64,000 nt of DNA from SIAJ01 sp963773845 (GCA_963773845.1 CAVZCU010000009.1:558001-622000), one strand, 5' to 3'; shown: positions 53,459 to 63,680, counted from the first letter of the stretch. The notes: a model not told the origin generated them from the sequence alone. A program made the numbers and translations.

Positions 53459-53493
53459 AAGGAACCAGCGCCCTTGCGAGCGGCCGGTTCCTT
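53459..53493 (-). terminator. Rho-independent-type terminator
   Basis: On the minus strand the sequence downstream of the TIGR03118 gene forms an 8-base stem aaggaacc/ggttcctt with a GC-rich loop, followed by TTTTCG. This suits termination of that gene. Confidence 0.6.
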
Positions 53494-53509
53494 GCAATTG
53501 CCCGAAAGA

Positions 53510-55273
53510 TCAACCAACCTGTTCGACCGAGGTCTTTCCGAAAATCCGATCGGGAGACATTGAGAAGAACAAATCCAGTCCCGCGCCTCCAAACAGGAAG
53601 TCTTTTGCCGAATCGTCCATGACGGTAGTTGAGTCAAGCTTGGGGACACCGTTGCCGGCTCGAATGGCGGTAACGCGGTCGTTATACGACGATGAAGAAT
53701 TCCACACGTTCAGGATCTGTTGCAAGGAGGCTTGATCCGCATCGTAAGCCGTCGAACCGCCAATCAGGATATCGTCGTTGCCCATTCCGTAGACCGAATC
53801 GAGTCCCTCGCCGGCGATCAGGATATCGCGGCTCGTGCCGCCGACAATCAGATCGTTGCCGCTTCCTCCGAGAAGGATATTGTTGCCCGATCCTCCGTAG
53901 ATGATGTCGTTGCCTGCACCCCCGTCGGCAATGACTTCGGCCGTAATCCGCGGATCGACAACGAAGACATCATCGCCCGCGAATCCGTTAAAGTGGATGG
54001 TTCCAATGGCGCCCAGGTCAAATTGCCCGATCATCTGACCGCCCGCGAAGACCCGCACCTGGGATTGCTGCCGATCGAGGCTGACGAAGACGCGATCGCT
54101 ATCCCTGCTTCCGGTAATCGTCAGGTCGCCGCCGTTCAATGTCGCGGTTGCCGGGTTGGTCCCAGCCGCGTTGGCGGTGATCTTGCCGAACAGGCCGTGC
54201 GTTTCGCCGTCGGGCCCGGCCGAGAAATAGAGACTATTCGCATCGCCCGCGGTCGCGCCGTTGCCAAACGCCAGCCCCCAAAGCCCCTGGATCACCATCG
54301 GGTGATTCGGCGACGAACCGAGCGTGCCGAGTTCCTTGCCCGTGTTCGGGTCAAATGCGTGAATGTGGCCATCGCCGAAATTCCCGACGAGCAGATCGTT
54401 GCCGAAGTTGCCGAAGCCCGCCGGCGCTTGCACCATGCCCCAGGGCGAGTTCAGATCGCCGCGCGACACCAGGCGGCTTTCGAAATGTCCATTCATGTCA
54501 AAAACGTCGATGAAGCCATTGCCCTTGCCCGACACATCGTCCTCCGCGTCCGCGTCTTGCTTGGCGTAACTGACATAGAGCTTGCCGTTGATCGCCGTGA
54601 TCCCGAATGGAGCGTAGCCGCTCGGCAAATTCGGGTCGGTGAATGTCTCGAAGCCGCCGGAACCGAGCGTGACCTTTTGGAACTGACCGTCGATCACATC
54701 GATCTTGCCGTTATGAAAATCGGTGGCATAGAGGAAATTGGCGCCGCCCACTTGGCCAAGGGCCAGGCCCTTGTAGATGGCCCCATCGGTCGCGGTAAAG
54801 CCGTTCTCGGCCGTCAGGGACGGTGGACCGCCGCCGATCCCGGGATTCCAGCCGGTGATCTGTCCGGCCTCCGACGCGAAAATGAATACCGCGGGCTTGG
54901 TATTGGTCCCATCGGTCACCAGGAAGTCGGTGAGGCTGCCGGTGCCATTGAACACTTGTCCCGTGGGAGCGCCATTGGGAATAACGACTTTGAAGGGCTG
55001 GCTGATCGCGCTGCCATTGACGTCGCCGCCATACAACTCGCTGAGGCCCTGCGCGTTCGAGGAAATCCAAAATGCACCGCCCGTCGGGCTCAACGAAATG
55101 CCCCAGGCGTTTTGCAGCGTCGGATCGGTAATCCGCGCGACGCCGGGCTGGTCGGAGATCAAGTTGATCGCGATGAACGTTGTGCTGGGATTGCTGCGCT
55201 CTTCCAGTTGCAGGACTCGAAGCGGCTGTCGTCTCGGTGCATTTAGATTGCGTCGGAACAAGTTGCGAAACAT
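53510..55273 (-). CDS. TIGR03118-type secreted protein with RTX-like repeats
   Basis: A 587-residue extracellular protein. The N-terminus carries the planctomycete export-type motif LRVLQLEERSNPSTT. Residues about 30-370 match the TIGR03118 propeller-like domain (NAWGISLSPTGGAFWISSN; PWGMVQAPAGFGNFGNDLLV). The C-terminal part has haemolysin-type calcium-binding nonapeptides (GGAGNDIIYGGSGNNILLGG, then GGSGNDLIVGG), seven or so units, expected to bind Ca2+. The ending looks complete. It is monocistronic between protease and kinase operons. Confidence 0.85.
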   Translation of the reverse strand: MFRNLFRRNLNAPRRQPLRVLQLEERSNPSTTFIAINLISDQPGVARITDPTLQNAWGISLSPTGGAFWISSNAQGLSELYGGDVNGSAISQPFKVVIPNGAPTGQVFNGTGSLTDFLVTDGTNTKPAVFIFASEAGQITGWNPGIGGGPPSLTAENGFTATDGAIYKGLALGQVGGANFLYATDFHNGKIDVIDGQFQKVTLGSGGFETFTDPNLPSGYAPFGITAINGKLYVSYAKQDADAEDDVSGKGNGFIDVFDMNGHFESRLVSRGDLNSPWGMVQAPAGFGNFGNDLLVGNFGDGHIHAFDPNTGKELGTLGSSPNHPMVIQGLWGLAFGNGATAGDANSLYFSAGPDGETHGLFGKITANAAGTNPATATLNGGDLTITGSRDSDRVFVSLDRQQSQVRVFAGGQMIGQFDLGAIGTIHFNGFAGDDVFVVDPRITAEVIADGGAGNDIIYGGSGNNILLGGSGNDLIVGGTSRDILIAGEGLDSVYGMGNDDILIGGSTAYDADQASLQQILNVWNSSSSYNDRVTAIRAGNGVPKLDSTTVMDDSAKDFLFGGAGLDLFFSMSPDRIFGKTSVEQVG

Positions 55274-55407
55274 CGGATTGACCTCGAAGAGGACTTGTAC
55301 GGGCGGTTAGCGCACCGCCCCCGCAATGGAATCGGAATTGGAACAATCGGCGAGCGCGGATTCCGAGTTTTTTTGCCAGCGATTGGAATTGACTGTGGCC
55401 GCGGCGG

Positions 55408-57702
55408 TTAAGGCAAGCGGCTGACTTCGTCGCGAAGAGTGCGTGCTTGAACGTTGTCAGGGGAGAGTTGAAGGGCTTGTTCGATGTCCGCCAACGCTGC
55501 TGCCCGCTGTCCCAAGCGGGCATGCGCCAGCGCCTTGTGAAGATGGCCGATCGGGTTGTGCGGGTCGATGCCGACGCAGATGGCAAATGAGATCAACGCA
55601 TCGGACGTGCGGCCCGCTTGCAAATCGCATTTGCCCAGGTGCAATCGGGCCCAGAACGATTTGGGATCACGGGCGATGGCCTTCGCGATGTGGTCACGGC
55701 CCTTCTCTGGTTCGCCGTGGCGCTGGTAATACAGGCCGACGACCACGTGGTCCCAGGCCGACGCGGGCGCGATCCGTTGGGCGCGACGAACATCGGCGGC
55801 CGCTTCGTCCATTAAGCCCAGTCCCCGTTCTTGCTCGCTGCGCTCGAAGTAAAGTCCCGTGCACGGCCCCAGTTTTCGTTCCGCTTCGTCGAGGGTGGCC
55901 AGCGCCAAGCGCCGCTCCACTGCAATTCGATCGCCTTGTGCGAGCGAAACTCGCAAATGCGACGAAATGAGGACAATGTCGAGTAGATCGGCCCGCGCTC
56001 GATCGCGAACGCTGGCGGGGACATCGGCTGACGCGAGTGCGAACAATTCGTTCCGCCTTTCCCAAAACCGCTGATCGAATTGATTGACCCGGGCCACATC
56101 GCGAGTCGGCAGATCGTCGGCGACCGACAAGGCGCGCATACCTTCGGCGACCGCGTGAAGATCGTCCGCCAGGGAACTCCGATTGGACTCAAGGAGTCCA
56201 GAGTTCAACTCGCCAATCAGCCGATCTTGCATCGGCAAGTCCTGGGCCAGCGCGAGTCCGCGGCGGAAGGCGCCGCGCGCCTCCACAAAATGGCCGAGCG
56301 TCAACTCCCATTTGCCCTCGTCGAGTGCAGCATCCGCCAACGCTCGGCGACGTTCGACATATCCCGCCGCCAAGCCCGCCGCGACCAGAACCAAGACCAA
56401 TGCGCTGGCCACGATGAGAGCGTGCGGGCGTCGTCGTCGCCATTTTCGCCACCGTTCGAGTGGCGAGTGATTTCGAACGCCCAGTAAAGGGAGGTCGGCC
56501 AGGTGCCGTCGCAAGTCCGACGCGAGCGCTGCGGCGCTCGGATAGCGATCGCGCTGATCGCCAGCCAGGCAGCGAGCGACGATATCGGATAGCCCCCGGC
56601 TGACTTGCCGATTGCATTGGGATAGGGGGATCGCGTTGGTTCCGGGCAATGTGCCCGCGAGCGCTTCGTACAAGACAATGCCCAGCGAATGAACATCGGA
56701 CCGGCCGTCAACCGTTGCGGGGATCGCTTGACCTTGTCGCACGGCATCGACGGCGGCGCGCTGCTCGGGGGAACTGTAGCCGGGCGTCCCACCAAGCCAT
56801 GCCGGCGAGGGGCTGCCATCCGCTAGCGGGGGCCGCGCCAGATGAAAGTCGAGCAGCATCGGCTCGCCGTCCGCGGTCACCAGGATATTGGACGGCTTAA
56901 CGTCCATGTGAATGAGTCGCCGGTCGTGCGCGAATTGAAGCGCATCGGCCAGGCACGCGCCGATGTACGCGACGAATTGCGCATAGTCGAGCGCTGCCAA
57001 TCGCTCGGGAATCTGCGGCTGGCCCTCCGACCCACTGAGTTGGGGGCAGACCGCGTCCCAAAGAGATTGCACAATACGGCTCGCGGGAGGTACGCGACTC
57101 AGTCGACCAAGCACCTCGGCGAGCGAATGGCCGCCGAAGAACGGCATGCACAAGACGCGGAGCCGGCGGTCGGCGTCGTCGCTTGCGGAATAAAGCGGCA
57201 CGATGTGCGTGTGCTGCAGTCGAGCGAGTGCCGCATGCTCCGCGTCGATTTGCGGCGTGAGCTTCAGGACCATCAGCCGGTTGGCCAGGGCGGGCTGCCG
57301 CGTCAAATAGACGCGCCCCCGCCGTCCCCGGCCGAGTTCCGCGAGCAGCTCGAAGGCCCCGAATCGCTCGCCGATGCTCGGATAGTCCGGTTCGATTTCG
57401 TCGTCGAGCGCATCGCGAAGCTGCAGTAGCACGCGAAGCTGCGCCGACCAGTTCGGAAAGCGGCGAATCACTTCGCTCGATCCGCCGGTCAGGCCGCGGG
57501 CGCGGCGAAGAGAGACCTCCTCGTAGATCAATTCGGCGGCAGCGCCCGGATGATCGTAAAGAGTGGGGTGCCGTGCGAGATACTCTTCGGCCAGGCGCCG
57601 TTCGCCAACCTCCCAGGCGCGGCGCATCTCCAGAATCAGCCGATCGGCGAGCGCGTTGACTTCGCTCGAGGACGGATCCGTCTGTTTCCCATCGACGGTC
57701 AT
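55408..57702 (-). CDS. Atypical membrane Ser/Thr kinase with TPRs
   Basis: A 764-residue kinase-like protein. Domain about 115-410; the glycine loop is GRGRRG (124-129) and the Lys at 147 is present. The catalytic loop reads HMDVKPSN (265-272) instead of HRD, and DFG is DFH (285-287). A SPEQ follows. Catalytic Asp residues remain, so activity is possible but unusual. A membrane helix (IVASALVLVLVAAGLAAGYV, near 450) and C-terminal TPRs (RGLGLMDEAAADVRRAQR; GDHIAKAIARDPKSFWARL) come next. Its ATG overlaps the sigma-factor stop by four bases. Confidence 0.85.
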   Translation of the reverse strand: MTVDGKQTDPSSSEVNALADRLILEMRRAWEVGERRLAEEYLARHPTLYDHPGAAAELIYEEVSLRRARGLTGGSSEVIRRFPNWSAQLRVLLQLRDALDDEIEPDYPSIGERFGAFELLAELGRGRRGRVYLTRQPALANRLMVLKLTPQIDAEHAALARLQHTHIVPLYSASDDADRRLRVLCMPFFGGHSLAEVLGRLSRVPPASRIVQSLWDAVCPQLSGSEGQPQIPERLAALDYAQFVAYIGACLADALQFAHDRRLIHMDVKPSNILVTADGEPMLLDFHLARPPLADGSPSPAWLGGTPGYSSPEQRAAVDAVRQGQAIPATVDGRSDVHSLGIVLYEALAGTLPGTNAIPLSQCNRQVSRGLSDIVARCLAGDQRDRYPSAAALASDLRRHLADLPLLGVRNHSPLERWRKWRRRRPHALIVASALVLVLVAAGLAAGYVERRRALADAALDEGKWELTLGHFVEARGAFRRGLALAQDLPMQDRLIGELNSGLLESNRSSLADDLHAVAEGMRALSVADDLPTRDVARVNQFDQRFWERRNELFALASADVPASVRDRARADLLDIVLISSHLRVSLAQGDRIAVERRLALATLDEAERKLGPCTGLYFERSEQERGLGLMDEAAADVRRAQRIAPASAWDHVVVGLYYQRHGEPEKGRDHIAKAIARDPKSFWARLHLGKCDLQAGRTSDALISFAICVGIDPHNPIGHLHKALAHARLGQRAAALADIEQALQLSPDNVQARTLRDEVSRLP

Positions 57703-58280
57703 CGGACCAACTCGGGAAAATCGCCCGGGCGATCGAATGCCACGCGCCGGGCGAGTTGCCGAAGGATGCGGCGGACGCTTCCAGAATGCATTTGCGTTTG
57801 CGTCCCGATCTCCTCGCACGAGTAGCCAAGCCGCCGAAGCGTCAGCACCGGCCGGTGCTCGGGCGGACAGACGTCGAGCAAGCTCTGCCACATCGCGTCG
57901 GCGCGGGCATGTTCGCTGGGCCGCGACTCCGTTCCCGCGACAGTATCATCCATTTCGCCAAGGGCTTCTTCTCGTCGCGTTTGACTCAACGCGGTTTCCG
58001 CCCGATCGTATAAACGGCACAGAACCACTCGAGTCAAAAAGGCGCGTAGTCGGGCTTCATCGGGAAACTGCCATCGGCCTTGTTGAAACCCCTCCCAAAC
58101 ACTCGCCCAAGCGGATTGAACGATATCAGCGGAGTCGAATCGGACTTGGGCGCGGGCCGGCATTCGCCGGCGAACGACGCCGCGTAGAAATGGCTCGAAC
58201 GCACTGAACAACGGCCCCGCCACGGTTGAATCGCCGTTTCGCAGTCGGTCCAGCATCCGCTCGATCGAATCTTCGGTCAT
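57699..58280 (-). CDS. ECF sigma-70 factor
   Basis: A 193-residue sigma factor. Region 2 includes SADIVQSAWASVWEGF and the following RAFLTRVVLCRLYDRAE; region 4 includes LTLRRLGYSCEEIGTQTQMH, a helix-turn-helix. It belongs to the planctomycete ECF groups associated with kinases. It is translationally coupled on both sides (ATGA overlaps) to the LEDR protein upstream and the kinase downstream. This makes a three-gene regulatory unit. Confidence 0.9.
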   Translation of the reverse strand: MTEDSIERMLDRLRNGDSTVAGPLFSAFEPFLRGVVRRRMPARAQVRFDSADIVQSAWASVWEGFQQGRWQFPDEARLRAFLTRVVLCRLYDRAETALSQTRREEALGEMDDTVAGTESRPSEHARADAMWQSLLDVCPPEHRPVLTLRRLGYSCEEIGTQTQMHSGSVRRILRQLARRVAFDRPGDFPELVR

Positions 58281-59248
58281 CGATTCACCGGCGCAAACGC
58301 GGTGTTTGAGAAGGCGAGCGTTGGCCGTTTGGCTCGCAACCCATTTCGGGTCAGTTCAATTGCCAGTCCGGTAGCAGCGGCCGCGCCAATCCAGTAGCTG
58401 ATTCGGACAACAGGCGATTCAGAATCCGTTACATCCAACAATACGCGATCCAGTCCGTCGAGCAGTTGTGTTGCGGCACGTTCCCAATCAGCGACATTGA
58501 CGCGCACGGACAATTCGTCCAGCAGGGAAGCCGGCGTCGGCCCCGGTGCTTGTGCGGGTTCGTCCGGCGTTTCACTCGCCGTGGCCGGGGCCCCTTGTTC
58601 ATCGACTCGCGGCAAATCGTCCGGCTCCTCCTGCATCTCGTCGAGGGGACCGGCAGGCGATTCCGAGCCGGGCGCGGCCGACGGGCGCAATGTCGGCGGT
58701 GCCGTTTGGTCGTCGGCGACCAGCACTGAATTCGTCAATTCTGGATGCGATTCCGTTCGATCCTCGGGCGCGGATGGAGCAACCGCAACCGGCGATGGGA
58801 GAGCCGGCCCCGGCGGAGCCGGGATTGCGATCACCGGATAGGAGGAACCGCCATAGAAGTACGGATTCTGGTATCTCACCTTACTCGATGCGTTCTCCGT
58901 CGAGTTGTACTCGTCGGGAGATTCGCCGCTTGACTTCAAAGTCGTTCCGTGCTCCGCCGCGGGTGGCTTTTCGTTGCCTCCTCCGGGACTCGACGGCGAT
59001 GGGGTTCCTCCGGTCGGCCCTCCTGTTTCCTGTCCATTCTTCCCATACTCGTCCGCGTCCGGATCGGTTTCCGATTCGTTCTCCGCTGGACTAGTGGGTG
59101 AGTCCGCATTGTGGCTGGCAAGGACTTCACTGCCAAATGTGGAAGCCGGTGAATTGACGTCCAAATGAATGGAATTGATAACGACGGCCGGCAACGCGCG
59201 ATCTTCGAGCGGTTCGACCCGAAGACGGCGATATGAAGAATGGGTCAT
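58277..59248 (-). CDS. LEDR-motif Pro-rich protein with C-terminal membrane helix
   Basis: A 323-residue protein. It opens with RRLRVEPLEDRALPAVV, the short N-terminal motif shared by many exported planctomycete proteins. A long low-complexity linker rich in Pro, Ser, Glu and Asp follows (about 40-230). A helical domain (LLDELSVRVNVADWERAATQ) and a membrane helix (ISYWIGAAAATGLAIEL) end the protein, with a short basic tail. It is the first gene of a coupled operon with an ECF sigma factor, so a sensor or sigma-restraint role is plausible but unproven. Start at the second Met-Thr (59248) is likeliest. Confidence 0.72.
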   Translation of the reverse strand: MTHSSYRRLRVEPLEDRALPAVVINSIHLDVNSPASTFGSEVLASHNADSPTSPAENESETDPDADEYGKNGQETGGPTGGTPSPSSPGGGNEKPPAAEHGTTLKSSGESPDEYNSTENASSKVRYQNPYFYGGSSYPVIAIPAPPGPALPSPVAVAPSAPEDRTESHPELTNSVLVADDQTAPPTLRPSAAPGSESPAGPLDEMQEEPDDLPRVDEQGAPATASETPDEPAQAPGPTPASLLDELSVRVNVADWERAATQLLDGLDRVLLDVTDSESPVVRISYWIGAAAATGLAIELTRNGLRAKRPTLAFSNTAFAPVNR

Positions 59249-59514
59249 TGGCATTCCCACACCGAAATCGCGGACCAGCAGGATATGTTACTCGAACCAG
59301 TCGGGCGCTTCCAACTAATCCATTGGGGGTACGTTGCAAACGTGCCATCAGATCGGTTGGGTCATGTAATTCTCTCACCGTGCCAAATAATGGGATAGAG
59401 ACTTGAGGGTTCTCTCCGGCGATGCGGTCCATTGCGCATCGCCTTGTTACTCGACACATGGACCCACTTCAGGTATCTTGACCAGTGTCCTTCTCGCCTT
59501 CCTGAGCCTTTCCG

Positions 59515-60939
<1,425 letters not shown>

Positions 60940-60949
60940 GAGTTTTGAA

Positions 60950-61510
60950 ATGCGCCTCGCTCTATTCGCAATAATTGCACTTCCGATTCCGATTGTCTCC
61001 GCCGAGCGCATGGTGCGATTCACATCGCCCATGTACTTTCTCCCGCCGATCAAGGAAATTGTCATCACGAACTCCGGTGAACCCGGACCCGGTGCTCCGA
61101 AGTACAAGCCAGTCGCAATTGCTCGCAGCTTAACTGAAACTCCCAAGCTTTCCGGCAATGGCCCCTACGACATCTGGTTGGCGCCCAGAGACGGCAAGCC
61201 AATCAAGGCAATTGCGGGGTTCAAGCCGAAGGATGGCCTCAACGAAATCAAGCTCAACGATCATGTCGGAGTGATCAATTTCCGCGGCGAAGGCCAGCCA
61301 CGCGGAACACTGATTATTACGCCTTACGACGACGAAGGTCCGGAGACCAAGAAGCACGTCGTGATTCAGACCGCAGGCGACACGCGGGCGGAGATGGCCG
61401 TTCCGCCTGGCGATTATGCAATCTGGGTCGTCCCCCAAAGCGGGGCACGCGCCCGACGTGTCGTGGACAGGATTCGCGTGCTGGCGGGTAAGACGGCAAC
61501 TGCGGATTAG
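60950..61510 (+). CDS. Secreted hypothetical protein
   Basis: A 186-residue protein with a cleavable signal (LALFAIIALPIPIVSA) and beta-rich sequence (YDIWLAPRDGKPIKAIAGF; GTLIITPYDDEG; PPGDYAIWVVP). No known family. AGGAG lies six bases before the ATG. It follows the DUF1501 stop by ten bases and is probably co-transcribed. Confidence 0.75.
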   Translation: MRLALFAIIALPIPIVSAERMVRFTSPMYFLPPIKEIVITNSGEPGPGAPKYKPVAIARSLTETPKLSGNGPYDIWLAPRDGKPIKAIAGFKPKDGLNEIKLNDHVGVINFRGEGQPRGTLIITPYDDEGPETKKHVVIQTAGDTRAEMAVPPGDYAIWVVPQSGARARRVVDRIRVLAGKTATAD

Positions 61511-61525
61511 AGTGGATTAGAGTTT

Positions 61526-61560
61526 GTTTAGCGTTCGTGCCGCCGGCACGAACGCTAAAC
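61526..61560. repeat. Perfect inverted repeat after hypothetical gene
   Basis: Arms 61526-61542 and 61544-61560 are 17 bases each around one base. The outer gtttagcg matches the palindrome before ribE. It lies between the convergent hypothetical gene and hisG and may act as a terminator for both. Confidence 0.88.
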
Positions 61561-61569
61561 GAAAACCAC

Positions 61570-62463
61570 TTATTCAATGATTTTGTTGATCGTGTATTCG
61601 ACGATGCCTCTGGCGCCGGCAGCGTAGAGTTGCGGCATGATGTGGCGGACGATGTCTTCGTCGATGATCGTTTCGAGCGCCACCCAGTCTGGGTCGGTGA
61701 GCGGCGACACCGTGGGGGCGTTGAGCGAAGTCTTCGGGTGTTCGCGAAGCGCTGCAAGCACCTTGTCCATGTCCGCTCGACGAACGTTGAGCTTGAGTCC
61801 CGATTTCCCTTCGGCCGCCATCGCTCCCCGAAGCATCAGGACCAGGTCGTCCATCTTCTGCTTCTTCCACGGATCCGCGTAAGCCGTTGCGTTCGTGATG
61901 AACCGAGGCGTGCTGGTCAGAAGCGGCTCGCCGACAATGCGCAGATTGTTCGCCCGCAGACTCGAGCCGGTTTCCGTCACCTCGACAATCGCGTCGGCGA
62001 GTCGTGGCGGCTTGACCTCGGTCGCGCCCCAACTGAATTCCACCCTGGCAGTGACGCCGTGCCCTTTCAGCCAGCGCCGCGTGAACTCGACCAACTCGGT
62101 GGCGATGCGCTTGCCTTCCAGGTCCTTGGGCCCGCGGATCGTCGAATCGTTGGGTACAGCCAACACCCAACTCACCGGCCCACGGCTCACCTTGCTATAG
62201 ATCAGTTCGGCCAGTTCGATCACCTTCGATTCATTCTCTTGAATCCAGTCGTGGCCGGTGAGACCGCAATCGAGCGAACCATTCTCGACATAACGCGGCA
62301 TCTCCTGCGAGCGGATGAGCGTGCACTGAATCTCGCGATCGTCGATGGTCGGGTAGTAGCTGCGGCTGGCGAACTTGATGTCGAAGCCCGCCTTGCGGAA
62401 TAGCTCTGCAGTCGCCTCCTGAAGGCTGCCTGCGGGGAGACCGAGTTTGAGGATGTTGGACAT
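61570..62463 (-). CDS. hisG: ATP phosphoribosyltransferase, long form
   Basis: First step of histidine synthesis, joining ATP and PRPP. The 297-residue product is the long HisG type with a C-terminal regulatory domain. LKLGLPAGSLQEATAELFRK begins the fold, and the PRPP-loop region reads EVTETGSSLRANNLRIVGE. The C-terminal ACT-like part contains KLNVRRADMDKVLAAL and SPLTDPDWVALETII. Long-form HisG does not need HisZ. It is the last gene of an operon with hisI and two TIR genes (20-base gap). Confidence 0.95.
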   Translation of the reverse strand: MSNILKLGLPAGSLQEATAELFRKAGFDIKFASRSYYPTIDDREIQCTLIRSQEMPRYVENGSLDCGLTGHDWIQENESKVIELAELIYSKVSRGPVSWVLAVPNDSTIRGPKDLEGKRIATELVEFTRRWLKGHGVTARVEFSWGATEVKPPRLADAIVEVTETGSSLRANNLRIVGEPLLTSTPRFITNATAYADPWKKQKMDDLVLMLRGAMAAEGKSGLKLNVRRADMDKVLAALREHPKTSLNAPTVSPLTDPDWVALETIIDEDIVRHIMPQLYAAGARGIVEYTINKIIE

Positions 62464-62483
62464 GCCAGAAGTCTGTGGGCTAT

Positions 62484-62894
62484 TCACGCAGGAACGCGTT
62501 CGGGGAGCTTGCGAAGAGCCGCCAGAAACTTCGGGAAACCCTTCCACAGCGGAAACGCGGGATATCGCTTGAAGAATGTTGGGAGATCGGCTGGCTTGAC
62601 GTCGTTCAACAAGAACAAGACGGGCAACTCAAGCGCGAAGGCCCCGCCCACTTCGAGGAGCATCACTGGCGCTTGGACGGACGATCGGGACGCGATGGCC
62701 ACGTAGGCACGGCTTGCCGCGAGCACCGTCTGGATGTGATCCTCCGCGTATTGTTTGGCCGGCAGATCCGACAACGAAGCATGGTAAGTAAGTTCCGCTT
62801 CGTCGAGACGTTGCTGAACAGCCTGAGCCAGTGCCAGGTCGGAGGATGCGTGACTCAGAAAGATGTCGAACCGCTCTGTTTCGCCGTAATTCAT
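62484..62894 (-). CDS. Stand-alone TIR-domain protein 2
   Basis: A 136-residue single TIR domain. FDIFLSHASSDLALAQAVQQ is the first strand and box 1; SRAYVAIASRSS followed by LLEVGGAFALE carries the likely catalytic Glu (81) of NAD-cleaving TIRs. No effector, transmembrane or coiled-coil domain is attached. The ATG overlaps the stop of TIR gene 1 by four bases (ATGA), and hisG follows 20 bases later. Expected activity is NAD hydrolysis or cyclisation, or signalling scaffold; this is inference. Confidence 0.85.
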   Translation of the reverse strand: MNYGETERFDIFLSHASSDLALAQAVQQRLDEAELTYHASLSDLPAKQYAEDHIQTVLAASRAYVAIASRSSVQAPVMLLEVGGAFALELPVLFLLNDVKPADLPTFFKRYPAFPLWKGFPKFLAALRKLPERVPA

Positions 62895-63295
62895 TTCCGT
62901 GCCTCCACTCGGCTTCGCAAGTCCGCCAGATAACTGTCGAAATCGTTTAACTGAAACGCTCGCGTCATCGCAATCGTTGGAATGTGGTCCACCGAGGCAT
63001 TGTAACAGATTGGAACGATCCGTTTCCGGAACGCCTTCGCCATTGCGACTTCCATTACTACCCATTGGCGAGTGTGCGAAATGGCAGTCATCAGCAGCAA
63101 CATTTCATTGGAGCGTTCCATCTCGGTCAGGAGCACCTCTGGAATATGGTCGCCACCCGCAATGTCCCGATCGTCGCGAAAGGCGACGACCCCAGGAATC
63201 GCTTCGATCTTCTCACAGATAACGCGAGCGATCCATTTGTCGCCGGTTGCGTGACTGATGAAGACACGATGCGGCTTCGTTCGTTTGGCAGTCAT
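62891..63295 (-). CDS. Stand-alone TIR-domain protein 1
   Basis: A 134-residue single TIR domain. HRVFISHATGDKWIARVICE is box 1; the BB-loop-like segment is FRDDRDIAGGDHIPEVL; SHTRQWVVMEVAMA carries the likely catalytic Glu (82). It lies two bases after the hisI stop and is coupled to TIR gene 2, so the pair is embedded in the histidine operon. The two TIRs are only distantly alike, suggesting a heteromeric pair and not a recent duplication. Confidence 0.87.
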   Translation of the reverse strand: MTAKRTKPHRVFISHATGDKWIARVICEKIEAIPGVVAFRDDRDIAGGDHIPEVLLTEMERSNEMLLLMTAISHTRQWVVMEVAMAKAFRKRIVPICYNASVDHIPTIAMTRAFQLNDFDSYLADLRSRVEARK

Positions 63296-63297
63296 GC

Positions 63298-63675
63298 TTA
63301 GCCTTTCGCGCCGTACACCGCCTTGGGCTCAAACACCCGCTCGGCGACGACGTGCAATTCGTCCCCTTTCACCTGGCGAAAGAAGCATGACTTGTATCCC
63401 TCGTGGCACGCCGCTCCGCCGATCTGCTTGACCTTGAGCAGCACGGTGTCGGCGTCGCAGTCGATGTAGATTCCGCGTATCTCCTGAACGTGGCCGCTTT
63501 CCTCGCCTTTGCGCCACAGCCGGCCGCGGCTGCGGCTAAAGTAACAGGCTAGACCGGTGCGAACGGTTTCCGCGAATGCCTCGGCGTTCATCCAGGCGAG
63601 CATGAGCACTTCGCCGGTGTCGTCGTCCTGAGCGATGGCCGGGACCACTCCGCCCGTTTTGGTGAAATCAAGCAT
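63298..63675 (-). CDS. hisI: Phosphoribosyl-AMP cyclohydrolase
   Basis: Third step of histidine synthesis. The 125-residue stand-alone HisI (no HisE domain) shows GEVLMLAWMNAEAF, ACYFSRSRGRLWRKGEESGH, IDCDADTVLLKV, and the zinc/catalytic CHEGYKSCFFR. It follows an upstream membrane protein gene by five bases and is followed by the TIR pair. Confidence 0.96.
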   Translation of the reverse strand: MLDFTKTGGVVPAIAQDDDTGEVLMLAWMNAEAFAETVRTGLACYFSRSRGRLWRKGEESGHVQEIRGIYIDCDADTVLLKVKQIGGAACHEGYKSCFFRQVKGDELHVVAERVFEPKAVYGAKG

Positions 63676-63680
63676 GGTGT

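Noticed and set aside
62484..63295. Thoeris defence system
   Set aside because: TIR genes are present but no ThsA-like or other effector gene is adjacent; neighbours are histidine genes.
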